A DNA stretch of 64,000 bases, from contig NZ_VUYQ01000003.1 in NCBI RefSeq assembly GCF_008711155.1, positions 310,001-374,000 on the forward strand, written 5' to 3'. Below are positions 1 to 7,908 of this stretch, piece after piece. Numbering within the stretch: the first letter of the stretch is position 1; each line of letters opens with the position of its first letter. A program made the translations under genes and the position numbers. Source of the stretch: Dechloromonas sp. CZR5 (GTDB taxonomy: Bacteria; Pseudomonadota; Gammaproteobacteria; Burkholderiales; Rhodocyclaceae). The notes under the pieces were generated by a model. That model had not been told where the DNA came from. It saw nothing but the letters and a program-made list of their open reading frames with translations, and did no database searches.

Positions 1-2
1 GC

Positions 3-530
3 GTTGCGCAAAAAGCGGAAATGGATGGCTTCCTAAACGAGCTGGAAACTCAGGCCAAATCCGTACCGAAGCCGACGCTGGCGCAGCGCTCGCTGGCCAT
101 GGCCCGCGAAGCCGGTCGACAGATGGCGCGGGAAGATGCAACCGGCGATGCGCTGCTCGAACTGCGCCCGAATGGCCCGCCAGTCAATTCCTTCAGCCTC
201 GAAATGTATCTCGACGCGCTGGTGCGGCGGCTGAATCGCAGCGCCGGTTTCGTCAACAACGAACGCCGGCATCGCGGCGTGCAGACGGCCGCCGTTCAGT
301 TCCGCCTGAATCCGGACGGTTCGCTGAAGTCCTTCGTCGTGCTCAATGCCGCCGACCAGGCCGAGGAAGTGGCTTTCATCAAGGCGGTCATCGAGCGTTC
401 GGTGCCTTTTTCACCCTTCCCGCCCGATATAGACCGCGCCGCCCGCTCGCTGGGCGTCACCATCTGCATCCGCCCGGGCATGAACAACGAACCGGGGTTC
501 AGCCGCATGGGCGGCAGCCGCTGCCTCTAG
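3..530 (+). CDS. TonB-like C-terminal domain protein (5' partial)
   Basis: The reading frame is open from the left edge of the window, so the N-terminus is probably missing; the ATG at 21 has no good ribosome binding site and may be internal. The C-terminal half (roughly residues 75-160 of the visible part) has the pattern of a TonB/TolA C-terminal domain: a strand VQFRLNPDGSLKSFVVL, a helix with EEVAFIKAV, then PFSPFPP. Proteins of this type link an inner-membrane energy source to outer-membrane receptors, or act as TolA-like structural proteins. No membrane segment is visible, as expected if it lies upstream of the window. The function is an inference from this short pattern. The gene converges with nudC, with only 6 bp between the stop codons. 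Confidence 0.5.
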   Translation, partial: VAQKAEMDGFLNELETQAKSVPKPTLAQRSLAMAREAGRQMAREDATGDALLELRPNGPPVNSFSLEMYLDALVRRLNRSAGFVNNERRHRGVQTAAVQFRLNPDGSLKSFVVLNAADQAEEVAFIKAVIERSVPFSPFPPDIDRAARSLGVTICIRPGMNNEPGFSRMGGSRCL

Positions 531-536
531 GGCGTC

Positions 537-1310
537 TTAGCCGCGCAGTTCGCTCAAGGCCGCATCGATGAGCTGCCGCGAGATGCTGATCGGCTCCGGC
601 AGCAAGGGCAGCGCATCGGGTGAAAACCATTCCGCCGCCTCGATTTCCACCGGTTCGGGCACAATCTCCCCGCCCGCGTAATCGGCGAAGAAGGCGACCA
701 TCAGTGAATTGGGGAAAGGCCACGGCTGGCTGGCGTAGTAGCGCAGATTGGCGATCTCGATCCCAACTTCCTCGCGGACCTCGCGCCGGGCGCACTGTTC
801 CAGCGTTTCGCCCGGTTCGACAAAGCCGGCCAGCGCGCTGTAGACGCCCGGCTTGAAGCGCGGGCTGCGCGCCAGCAGCAAGCGGTCGCCATCGCGCACC
901 AGCACCATGACGGCCGGCGAAATGCGCGGATAAACCAGCAGACCGCAGGCCGGGCATTGCATGGCGTGTTCGTCGGCCCGCATCCCGGTCGGCGTGCCGC
1001 AACGGCCGCAGAACCGGTGTTGCGCCTGCCAGTCGAGAAGTTGTACGGCCCGCCCGGCCAACGCGAAGGCTTCACCGCCCGCCAGCTGAAAGACGGCACG
1101 CAGGGGCGTCGGCTCGGTTCCGGCAAGCTCGGGCAGCTCGGCCACATCGGCGGCATAACAGCTTGCCCCCTGCCAGTCGCCGATGTGCAGCCCGCCATCG
1201 GGCAGCACGCCGAGATGCCGGCCGGCCGGAAATGGCGAGCCTGCAGTCTCGTCGACGGCAATCAGCAAGCGGTTGTCGCTGCGCAATATCCAGTAAGCGG
1301 TATCGGTCAT
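537..1310 (-). CDS. nudC: NAD+ diphosphatase NudC (Nudix hydrolase)
   Basis: NudC hydrolyses NADH to NMNH and AMP, and in enterobacteria also removes NAD caps from RNA 5' ends. The 257-residue protein has the full family layout: an N-terminal domain, a four-cysteine zinc ribbon (FCGRCG and CPACG), then a Nudix box in the form GFVEPGETLEQCARREVREE. It is followed by SQPWPFPNSLM, the diagnostic NudC array after the Nudix box. I chose the ATG at 1310 because it gives the usual family start (MTDTAYW); the frame is open further upstream, but that stretch is not NudC-like. It is divergent from the exonuclease gene at 1457. Confidence 0.93.
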   Translation of the reverse strand: MTDTAYWILRSDNRLLIAVDETAGSPFPAGRHLGVLPDGGLHIGDWQGASCYAADVAELPELAGTEPTPLRAVFQLAGGEAFALAGRAVQLLDWQAQHRFCGRCGTPTGMRADEHAMQCPACGLLVYPRISPAVMVLVRDGDRLLLARSPRFKPGVYSALAGFVEPGETLEQCARREVREEVGIEIANLRYYASQPWPFPNSLMVAFFADYAGGEIVPEPVEIEAAEWFSPDALPLLPEPISISRQLIDAALSELRG

Positions 1311-1456
1311 TTCGGCGGCTCGCGGCCAAAGGAAGCGTTTATAGCATGTTGGCGGCCGGATTTCACAGGCCGGCGGAATGAGCATCGAACAAGGCGGGCG
1401 CTTGTTTTGCCGCATCCCGTTTTTGCGCTGCAGCACCGATCTGCGAAAATACCGGC

Positions 1457-2836
1457 ATGCCTGCACTCGCCTTCGTCGATCTCGAAACTACCGGCGCCAC
1501 CGCCACCCATGACCGCATCACCGAAATCGGCATCGTCGAGGTCGATGACGATGGGTCCGTTCGCGAATGGCAGCAGCTGGTCAATCCCGGCATGCGGATT
1601 CCCCCGTTCATCGAGCAGCTGACCGGCATCACCAACGACATGGTGGCCGATGCGCCGCCCTTCGAGGCGATTGCCGGCGAAACCCTGCGCCGCCTCGAAG
1701 GGCGACTGTTCATCGCGCACAACGCCCGCTTCGACTACAGCTTCCTGAAAACTGAATTCAAGCGCCTGGGTATCGACTTCCGCAGTACCGTCACCTGCAC
1801 GGTGAAGCTGTCGCGGGCGCTGTATCCGGAACACCACCGGCACAACCTCGACAGCCTGATCGAACGCCATGGCCTGCAGGCCGAGGCCCGCCACCGTGCG
1901 CTGGCCGATGCCCAGCTGATCCATCAGTTCTGGCAGAAAATCCACCTCGACCGCAGCAGCGAGGCCATCGAGGCGGCCCTGCGCAAGCAGAACACCCGCC
2001 CCAGCCTGCCGCCGAATCTCGACGCGGCAAACCTCGAAGACCTGCCTGATGCGCCCGGCGTCTACCTGCTCTACGGCGAGAACAACCTGCCGATCTACGT
2101 CGGCAAGGCCAAGGATCTGCGCAAGCGCGTGCTGTCGCACTTTTCGGCCGATGTCCGCTCGGCCAGGGAAATGGCACTCGCCCAACAGGTGCGACGCATC
2201 GACTGGATCGTCACGGCCGGCGAGATCGGCGCCCTGCTCCGTGAATCCGCCCTGCTCAAGGAACTGTTGCCGACGCAGAACCGCCAGCTGCGCAAGAACG
2301 AGGAAGTGTGCACCTGGACGCTGGTCGACGAAGGCGAAGGCTGGCTGCGCCCGCAACTGACCTTGGCCAATGAGCTTGATTTCGGCCTCTCCACCGCGTG
2401 CTACGGCCTGTTCAAGAACAGCAAGGAAGCCAACACCGTGATGCGCCAGCTGGTCGAAAGCCACCACCTGTGCGACATGCTGACCGGCCAACAGCCGGTC
2501 AAGCCGGGCAAGCCCTGCTTCGGCCACCAGATTCGGCGCTGCAAGGGAAGCTGCGTCGGCAAGGAGCCGCTGGCCAAGCACACCATGCGCCTGATGACCG
2601 CGCTAACCGGCCTGAAGCTGGTGACCTGGCCCTACCCCGGGCCGGCCATCATCCGCGAGGAAGACGAGGCCCACCTCATCGACGGCTGGCGCTATCTGGG
2701 TACGGCGCGATCCGACAACGAGATCCGCGAACTGCTGGACAGCCCCCGCCCGCTCTTCGACCGCGACATCTACAAGATACTGGCCAAATACGTCGCAAAG
2801 CTGAAGCCGCTTGCCGCCCTTAATGGCGGATTTTGA
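1457..2836 (+). CDS. DEDDh 3'-5' exonuclease / GIY-YIG nuclease fusion
   Basis: A 459-residue two-domain nuclease. Residues 1-170 are a DnaQ/epsilon-type DEDDh exonuclease: FVDLETTG supplies D8 and E10, HNARFDYSFL the middle Asp, and HRALADAQL the His/Asp pair. Residues of about 200-280 are a GIY-YIG nuclease like the N-terminal half of UvrC and the Cho protein (GVYLLY, then PIYVGKAKDLRKRV). A cysteine-containing tail (CFGHQIRRCKGSC) follows. Cho-like proteins cut damaged DNA 3' of a lesion in nucleotide excision repair; the exonuclease fused in front suggests cutting and trimming by one chain. This arrangement is known in other proteobacteria and is often annotated as DNA polymerase III epsilon. 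The C-terminus overlaps the convergent gene at 2820 by 17 bp. Confidence 0.88.
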   Translation: MPALAFVDLETTGATATHDRITEIGIVEVDDDGSVREWQQLVNPGMRIPPFIEQLTGITNDMVADAPPFEAIAGETLRRLEGRLFIAHNARFDYSFLKTEFKRLGIDFRSTVTCTVKLSRALYPEHHRHNLDSLIERHGLQAEARHRALADAQLIHQFWQKIHLDRSSEAIEAALRKQNTRPSLPPNLDAANLEDLPDAPGVYLLYGENNLPIYVGKAKDLRKRVLSHFSADVRSAREMALAQQVRRIDWIVTAGEIGALLRESALLKELLPTQNRQLRKNEEVCTWTLVDEGEGWLRPQLTLANELDFGLSTACYGLFKNSKEANTVMRQLVESHHLCDMLTGQQPVKPGKPCFGHQIRRCKGSCVGKEPLAKHTMRLMTALTGLKLVTWPYPGPAIIREEDEAHLIDGWRYLGTARSDNEIRELLDSPRPLFDRDIYKILAKYVAKLKPLAALNGGF

Positions 2837-3431
2837 GCGCGATATCGACGACAAAAGCCCCGACGAACAACACCCAGCCGGCGACACGGAAGCCGTTGCC
2901 CACCCGTTTGTAAGCCCGCTCGTTGGGTCGGGTGTCGTAGTGATCGACGATTACGGCGAGCAGAACCACCACGGCGCAGATGGCGGCGGCAAACATCACC
3001 CATAACGACACGCCATGCAGATGGATGCCGTTACCGCGTTTGCCGGGAATGTAGAAATCGTCGATGGCCGCCGCCAGCGCGGCATAGCCGAACAGGCAGG
3101 CGGCAAAAAAGAGGTTGGCCAGCCTGTCCTTGAGGGGAATCCGGTTCGGCACGTGCAAGACGCGGCGGTTCAATTGCTCATCGCAGCGCATTTCATCGCG
3201 CAACTGCTCCCGCAAACTCTGCATATCGGCCACCAGTTGTGCATCGACGCGGACATATCCACCCGCCAGCCGGTCGCTAAGGGATGCATAAACGCCACCC
3301 TTGTCGCGGAGATAGCGCCCCATAAATGCCAGCGCAGCACGAATGTCGGCATTGCAGGGGAAATACATCCGCTTCCCCGCCAGGGTTTCATTTAATTCGG
3401 TGATGACACTGTCGACTTGTTCGAGATTCAT
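2820..3431 (-). CDS. Hypothetical membrane protein, three predicted TM helices
   Basis: I do not recognise the family. The 203-residue protein starts at MNLEQVDSV (ATG 3431); the frame extends upstream but that part looks non-coding. Residues 1-105 are soluble and mostly helical and charged. After NRIPLKDRLAN come three hydrophobic segments: FFAACLFGYAALAAAI, a second around SLWVMFAAAICAVVVLLAVIV, and a third near the C-terminus (VAGWVLFVGAFVVDIAL). It is probably an inner-membrane protein with a cytoplasmic N-terminal domain. The gene converges with the exonuclease gene and overlaps its last 17 bp. Codon use resembles the neighbours, so it is not obviously foreign. Confidence 0.7.
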   Translation of the reverse strand: MNLEQVDSVITELNETLAGKRMYFPCNADIRAALAFMGRYLRDKGGVYASLSDRLAGGYVRVDAQLVADMQSLREQLRDEMRCDEQLNRRVLHVPNRIPLKDRLANLFFAACLFGYAALAAAIDDFYIPGKRGNGIHLHGVSLWVMFAAAICAVVVLLAVIVDHYDTRPNERAYKRVGNGFRVAGWVLFVGAFVVDIALKIRH

Positions 3432-3624
3432 GGCGCTTTCAGTAAATACAAATGACATGTCGACTTTAAGACAATATGCGTAACACATGTTCCGAGTAAT
3501 CCTCAGCGATCCTTCGGCATGTGCCAATCAATAACGCATGACCGAAAACGGGTGGCAAAGCCGCCAGCAAACCGTTTGTCATGACTGTGGCACACTACCC
3601 CAATATCCCACGAAGGAGTACGCC

Positions 3625-4644
3625 ATGCCTGCCGCGAAACCGGCCAGATCCAACCCCTCACCCCGGCGCGTCGCCATCGCCTGCCAGGGTGGCGGCAGCC
3701 ATACCGCCTTTACCGCCGGCGTGCTGCAAGCGCTCCTGCACGGCATCGATGCGGAAAAGCACCATCTCCTGGGCCTCTCCGGCACCTCAGGCGGCGCCCT
3801 GTGCGCAGCCCTGGCGTGGACCGGCCTGCTCGAGGGTGACCCGAAGCGCGGCGCTTCCCTGCTCGACGCCTTCTGGCGAAAGATGAGCGCCAGCCAGCTG
3901 CCCGACTTCTGAACCAACCAGTGGCTGCTCCTGCAGCAACGCAGCCGCTCCGTGCTCGGCCTGCCGGAAATCAGCCCCTATCTGCTGCCGACGAGCGGGC
4001 AGGATTTCATGGCCGACCTGCTCAGTGCGCACATCCCGTTCGAGCGCCTGCAGTCGCTGACGAAACCGCATTCACCCTGCCTGATGATCGGTGCCGTGGA
4101 GGTGCTTTCCGGCGATTTCACCGTCTTCCATTCGCATCCCGGCCCCGGACAGCCGGGCATCACGGTCGAGGCGCTGCTCGCCTCGGCGGCGATTCCGGAA
4201 ATGTTCCGCGCCGTTCATATCGGCAAGGGCATTTATTGGGATGGCCTCTTCTCGCAGAATCCGCCGATCCGGGGTTTTCTGTCCGGCAAGGGAAGCCGGG
4301 ACGCCAAGCCGGATGAAATCTGGGTCATCCAGATCAATCCAGAACGTCGCGCCGGCGAACCCATGACCGCGAACGACATCGACGACCGCCGCAACGAACT
4401 GGCTGGCAACCTGTCGCTGCATCAGGAACTGTTCTTCGTCGACCAGACCAACGACTGGCTCAGGAAGAAATGGCTCGACGCCGCGCACATGAAGCACGTT
4501 GACGTGCGCTTCATCCGCCTCGAACTCGATCTCGACTATGCCTCCAAACTCGACCGCAGCCCGGCCTTCATCGAACGCCTGATGGACGAAGGGCGCAACA
4601 AGGGGGCAGAATTCATTGCCCGACTGAACAAGGAAACACCATGA
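3625..4644 (+). pseudogene. Patatin-like phospholipase interrupted by in-frame TGA
   Basis: Reading through a single TGA at 3910-3912 gives a 339-codon patatin-like acyl hydrolase. Before the stop are the oxyanion loop (QGGGSHTAFTAG) and the nucleophile elbow GTSGG with Ser55. After the stop the same frame stays open for 244 codons and contains the second catalytic residue in YWDGLFSQNPP (Asp206). The stop replaces codon 96 in LPDF-stop-TNQWLLL, so it separates the catalytic Ser from the Asp. A one-base change from TGG (Trp) or CGA (Arg) would explain it. The start is ATG 3625, with AAGGAG at 3613-3618. A GTG at 3952 could start a downstream fragment, but that piece lacks the nucleophile. The intact frame after the stop argues for a recent mutation, readthrough, or a sequencing error. 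The end overlaps creA by 4 bp (ATGA). Confidence 0.8.
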
Positions 4645-5123
4645 GCTTTTCGTTTGCCAAGATACGCCCGGCCTGCCTTGCCGGCGCGCTTGCCCTTGCC
4701 GCCGCCCTGCCCGCCCAGGGGGAAGAGATCGACTGCGTCACCACCACCTGGAAGCTGATCGGCGCCAACCATCGTATCTGCGTCAATGCCTACGACGACC
4801 CGAAGATTCCCGGCGTCACCTGCCATGTCAGCCAGGCGCGCACCGGCGGCGTCAAGGGCAGCCTCGGACTGGCCGAAGATCCTTCGCAGTTTTCCATCGC
4901 CTGCCGCCAGGTCGGGCCGATCGTGCTGCCGGCCAAGCTGCCGGACGACGAGGTTGTATTCAGCGAAGACACCTCGCTACTGTTCAAGGAAACGAAAGTT
5001 CACCGCTTCCTCGACCAGAAACGCAACGTGCTGATCTATCTGGCGATCAGCCGCCGGGTCATCGAAGGCGCGCCGGCCAACGCGATTTCGACGGTTCCCA
5101 TCCAGTCCTGGGGCGGTAAATAA
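4641..5123 (+). CDS. creA: CreA family periplasmic protein
   Basis: The 160-residue protein has an N-terminal signal peptide (about residues 1-27, ending near LPAQGEE) and the conserved CreA core: DDPKIPGVTCHVSQARTGG, then GSLGLAEDPSQFSIACRQVGP. CreA sits next to the CreBC two-component genes in E. coli, but its biochemical role is unknown, and there is no creBC here. Two core cysteines (in VTCHV and IACRQ) plus the early IDCVTT suggest periplasmic disulfides. The ATG overlaps the stop codon of the patatin-like gene, so the two are probably cotranscribed. Confidence 0.9.
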   Translation: MSFSFAKIRPACLAGALALAAALPAQGEEIDCVTTTWKLIGANHRICVNAYDDPKIPGVTCHVSQARTGGVKGSLGLAEDPSQFSIACRQVGPIVLPAKLPDDEVVFSEDTSLLFKETKVHRFLDQKRNVLIYLAISRRVIEGAPANAISTVPIQSWGGK

Positions 5124-5141
5124 TCGGAAGGGCGACGCCCA

Positions 5142-5624
5142 TCATGCCGGTGAGCCGAGCGCGGCCAAGGCTGCGGCCAGGCCGCCGGCGACCAGTTTCA
5201 CCGGAATGGCCAGCATCAGGTTGAGCGGCAGGCCGAAGTCCTCGATATGCAGGCCATCGCCGTCAACTGGCCGGCCATCGCACAACGCGACCCGACCTTG
5301 CTGCCGGCGGACCCGATCGACCGTCGATTCCAGGCTGTCGACATAGCCGACGACCGGCTTGCCCAGCGCCAGCGCATAGCCGACCTCGACACAGGTTCCG
5401 GAATCCGGCTCGCAGCCGCGAAATGGGTTGAGATTGGCAAGCAGCGCATCGGCCTGGCGAATCAGGTCGATATTGGCGTGAAAGATGCCCGCCGCGGTGG
5501 TTTCCACCCCATCAAGGGGGATCAGGGCCTCATGCCCCGCCTGCCGGCAGAGCGTACGCGCATCGTCAGCCCAGCGCAGGGCATCCGGCCGAAAAACGTC
5601 GGGACCGGCGATATAGAGTTTCAT
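5142..5624 (-). CDS. Nucleoside 2-deoxyribosyltransferase family protein
   Basis: The protein begins MKLYIAGPDVF, the usual start of the nucleoside 2-deoxyribosyltransferase fold. It keeps the family blocks with the conserved Asp of DALLANLNPFRG and the catalytic-Glu block DSGTCVEVGYALALGKPVVGY. Family members move deoxyribose between bases in nucleotide salvage, or hydrolyse the glycosidic bond of deoxynucleotides. The substrate cannot be read from the sequence. An ATG four codons upstream (5636) is equally possible; neither has a strong ribosome binding site. The C-terminal 20 residues are Ala/Leu-rich. It converges with creA, 18 bp apart. Confidence 0.85.
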   Translation of the reverse strand: MKLYIAGPDVFRPDALRWADDARTLCRQAGHEALIPLDGVETTAAGIFHANIDLIRQADALLANLNPFRGCEPDSGTCVEVGYALALGKPVVGYVDSLESTVDRVRRQQGRVALCDGRPVDGDGLHIEDFGLPLNLMLAIPVKLVAGGLAAALAALGSPA

Positions 5625-5793
5625 GTGTCGTTTCATAAAAAATGTCGTCGTTAAAGCAACGACGGGTTGGCAAACAGGCGTCTCCGGGTGTATTTTCTAT
5701 GCTTTTCACCCGTGAATTATCGTCCATCGGCGACAATGCACCCCGGCCTCCACGCCTTTGTCCCGATTTACCGATCACTCTGCCGAAAGAACC

Positions 5794-6150
5794 ATGAAAG
5801 CAAGCGCCCTTATCCTCGCCGCCGCCCTGAGCATTCCAGCCCTCGCCAGTGCAGCCGATCCGGTCAAGTTCCAGGTCTTCCTTGATGGCGAGTTGAAGCA
5901 CTCCGTATCGCTGGCCGGCCCGCATTCCCAATTCAAGTTCTCGCCGGAAGGTTTGACCGACACGACACTGGAGTTCCGGTTGATCGCTCCCGAACCCTTG
6001 ATTCTGGAAATGAAGGAAGTCATCGCCAACGGTACCTCCCCGGAGGCTACCGGCAGGATTTCGCTGATCAAACCGGGCAGTTCGGCGAGCGCGACCGATA
6101 TCAAGGGCGCCCAATTCAAGCATGCCTACGTGGTCGTCCGCCAGGAATAA
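5794..6150 (+). CDS. Small secreted hypothetical protein
   Basis: The 118-residue protein starts at ATG 5794 with a clear Sec signal peptide: MKASALILAAALSIPALASA, with cleavage likely after ALASA. The mature part is a short beta-rich domain (VKFQVFLDGELKHSVSLAGP ... LEFRLIAPEPLILEMKEVI). I do not recognise a family. It has no cysteine, lipobox or membrane segment, so it should be a soluble periplasmic protein. It stands alone between a divergent gene and a bidirectional terminator at 6178. Confidence 0.72.
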   Translation: MKASALILAAALSIPALASAADPVKFQVFLDGELKHSVSLAGPHSQFKFSPEGLTDTTLEFRLIAPEPLILEMKEVIANGTSPEATGRISLIKPGSSASATDIKGAQFKHAYVVVRQE

Positions 6151-6177
6151 CGACAACCGCCTGAAGGCACACCAATG

Positions 6178-6207
6178 AAAAAGGCCGTTCGCTTGAACGG
6201 CCTTTTT
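6178..6207. terminator. Bidirectional Rho-independent terminator
   Basis: The arms AAAAAGGCCGTTC and GAACGGCCTTTTT form a perfect 13-bp stem around a GCTT loop. There is an A-run on one side and a T-run on the other, so it can stop transcripts from both directions. It lies between the secreted protein gene ending at 6150 and the convergent YecA-like gene ending at 6225. Confidence 0.93.
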
Positions 6208-6224
6208 CATTGTGCGGTAACGGA

Positions 6225-6917
6225 TCAGTTCAGCTTTTCCGGGCTGCCGCAGCATTGCTTGAATTTCTTGCCGCTGCCGCAAGGACACGGGTCGTTGCGG
6301 CCGATCTTGTCTTCGCTGCGCTGCGCGGTGCCGCCGGAACGCTTGTTGCGCCAGAAGTTGTACAGGGTCTGCACGATGACCGGCAGGTTTTCCTGGATAT
6401 CGGCCACCAGACGGGCTTCCTCGGCTGGCGGAAACCAGCGCTCGCCGTTCTTTTCGGCATCTTCCTTGAGCATGCCGTTGAGCAGGAACATCGGCTCGAG
6501 CAGTTCGGACAGGTCATCGGCGTGCTTGCCGGCCAGTTCGTACCAGTCGCCGGCCAGTCCCGCCCCGAAAACGTAGGAATCGGCCCAGGCCTCGAAATCG
6601 TAGTTCTCGCAGCTTTCGTCCACCGGGTAGAGGATGGGCGAGATCGTTTCGTCGGCCAGCAACGCAGCGGCAATATCGTTGTTCAGGCGCATCAGCAGTT
6701 CGACGGTTTCGCCAACTACCGGGTCGCCTGACTCCATGCCGTTGCCCAGCACCTCGGGCAGCCAGATGGTCGGCAAGACCGGCTCCGGGGCGCTGACCAC
6801 AGCACAGATGACCGCCTGCGCTTCGTCCAGGCGCATGGCGTCACCCTTGAATACCTCGTGTTCCAGCAGTTCTTCGAGCCGGTCGAGATCGGCATCGGTC
6901 AAAGGTTTGGGGTTCAT
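6225..6917 (-). CDS. UPF0149/YecA family protein with SEC-C zinc motif
   Basis: The 230-residue protein has an N-terminal YecA/UPF0149 helical domain (from [15 protein letters not shown], with the family block [18 protein letters not shown]) and a C-terminal SEC-C motif, [19 protein letters not shown]. The same motif ends SecA, where it binds zinc and contacts SecB and ribosomes. YecA-type proteins with this tail are thought to interact with the Sec or translation machinery, but the role is not settled. The length is normal for the family. It ends close to the bidirectional terminator at 6178. Confidence 0.9.
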   Translation of the reverse strand: MNPKPLTDADLDRLEELLEHEVFKGDAMRLDEAQAVICAVVSAPEPVLPTIWLPEVLGNGMESGDPVVGETVELLMRLNNDIAAALLADETISPILYPVDESCENYDFEAWADSYVFGAGLAGDWYELAGKHADDLSELLEPMFLLNGMLKEDAEKNGERWFPPAEEARLVADIQENLPVIVQTLYNFWRNKRSGGTAQRSEDKIGRNDPCPCGSGKKFKQCCGSPEKLN

Positions 6918-6988
6918 TTACGTTGTCCTCCGGAATCCTTGGATTTTAGCCCAATTTCCGACGCTCCCCGGCGAATTCGCGGGCTGCA

Positions 6989-7825
6989 TTACGGCATCGG
7001 TTCGGCATCGCCAGCCCCCGCGGCCGATGCACCGCTCTGCCGGGCCTGCATGAAACGCCCCGGCGACACGCCGAAAGCCCGCTTGAACATGGCCGAGAAT
7101 GCCGCCTGGCTCGCATAGCCCAACTCGGCCGCCACCTCGCCGAGCGGCCGGCTGCGCCCGATCATGTCCAGCGCACAGGCCAGCCTGAGCTGCTGGCGCC
7201 AGGCGCCGAAGCTCATCTGCAGCTCATCCCGGAACAGCCGGGCGAGCGTCCGTTCGCTTGCGCCAACCCGGACGGCCCACTCGCCCAGCGCCATCGCCGA
7301 GGCCGGTTCCGCCATCAGTGCCTCGCAGAGCGCCTGCAGGCGGCGATCCCGGGGCAGCGGCAGACCCAGCGACAAGGTCGGCGCCTGCCGCATTTCGGTC
7401 AGCAGCAGGCGGATCATCAGGTCGCGGCGTTCCGCGTCGCCCGGCGTTTCGCGCCCCACCCGGCTGAGCGACTCGATCAGGCTGCGCATGAGGTCTGAGA
7501 CTTCGATGACGGTACAGGCTTCCAGCGGCAAGGGCGCCACTTCCCGCGCGACATAGACGGTGCGCAGCTCGACCTGCCCCAGCATGGCGACTTCGTGCTC
7601 GATGCCGGGTGGAATCCATACCGCCCTGAATGCCGGCGTCAGCCAGCTCGTCCCGGCAGCAGACACGCGGATCGCACCACGCAGCGGATAGGCCAGTTGC
7701 GCCCAGTCGTGGCTATGCCAGGGAACGACGACGTCCGGCGGCGGCTGGCGGAGGTTTACCGTCAGCGGCTCGCTCAGGGTAGGTGCTCGGCGCGGCACCG
7801 GATCGAAAGGGAGCGATGTCAGCAT
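6989..7825 (-). CDS. AraC family transcriptional regulator with cupin sensor domain
   Basis: The 278-residue protein has an N-terminal cupin-type domain (residues 25-100: PWHSHDWAQLAYPLRGAI, then WIPPGIEHEV) and a C-terminal double helix-turn-helix of the AraC type (about residues 165-265: ASERTLARLFRDELQMSF and SQAAFSAMFKRAFGVSPGRF). This layout matches NimR-type regulators that control a divergent exporter. The adjacent divergent MFS gene fits that pattern. An inverted repeat begins at the start codon itself (7824-7854), so the protein probably represses its own gene and controls the pump. The inducer is unknown. Confidence 0.9.
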   Translation of the reverse strand: MLTSLPFDPVPRRAPTLSEPLTVNLRQPPPDVVVPWHSHDWAQLAYPLRGAIRVSAAGTSWLTPAFRAVWIPPGIEHEVAMLGQVELRTVYVAREVAPLPLEACTVIEVSDLMRSLIESLSRVGRETPGDAERRDLMIRLLLTEMRQAPTLSLGLPLPRDRRLQALCEALMAEPASAMALGEWAVRVGASERTLARLFRDELQMSFGAWRQQLRLACALDMIGRSRPLGEVAAELGYASQAAFSAMFKRAFGVSPGRFMQARQSGASAAGAGDAEPMP

Positions 7826-7854
7826 TGCGATAATTTTTGTCCGATTATTGCAAT
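7824..7854. promoter_or_regulatory. Inverted-repeat operator between AraC regulator and MFS pump
   Basis: ATTGCGATAAT (7824-7834) and ATTATTGCAAT (7844-7854) form an inverted repeat that matches at 10 of 11 positions, with 9 bp between the arms. It starts at the regulator's start codon and precedes the pump gene. The position and symmetry suggest the binding site of the adjacent AraC-type protein. This is an inference; no binding data can be seen here. Confidence 0.55.
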
Positions 7855-7908
7855 ACGGTCAAGGCGAAGTTTCCTACACTCGCCCTACCCAACCGAGCGC
7901 CACGGACG

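Noticed and set aside
1307..2581. Long open frame (424 codons) opposite the exonuclease and nudC genes
   Set aside because: It has no ribosome binding site, no known domain, and overlaps two genes with clear catalytic motifs; long antisense frames are expected in GC-rich DNA.
3907..3960. Selenocysteine at the TGA in the patatin-like gene
   Set aside because: A short GCTGC/GCAGC stem follows the TGA, but patatins are not known to use Cys or Sec here, and a Trp codon one base away explains the stop. A bacterial SECIS search would decide.
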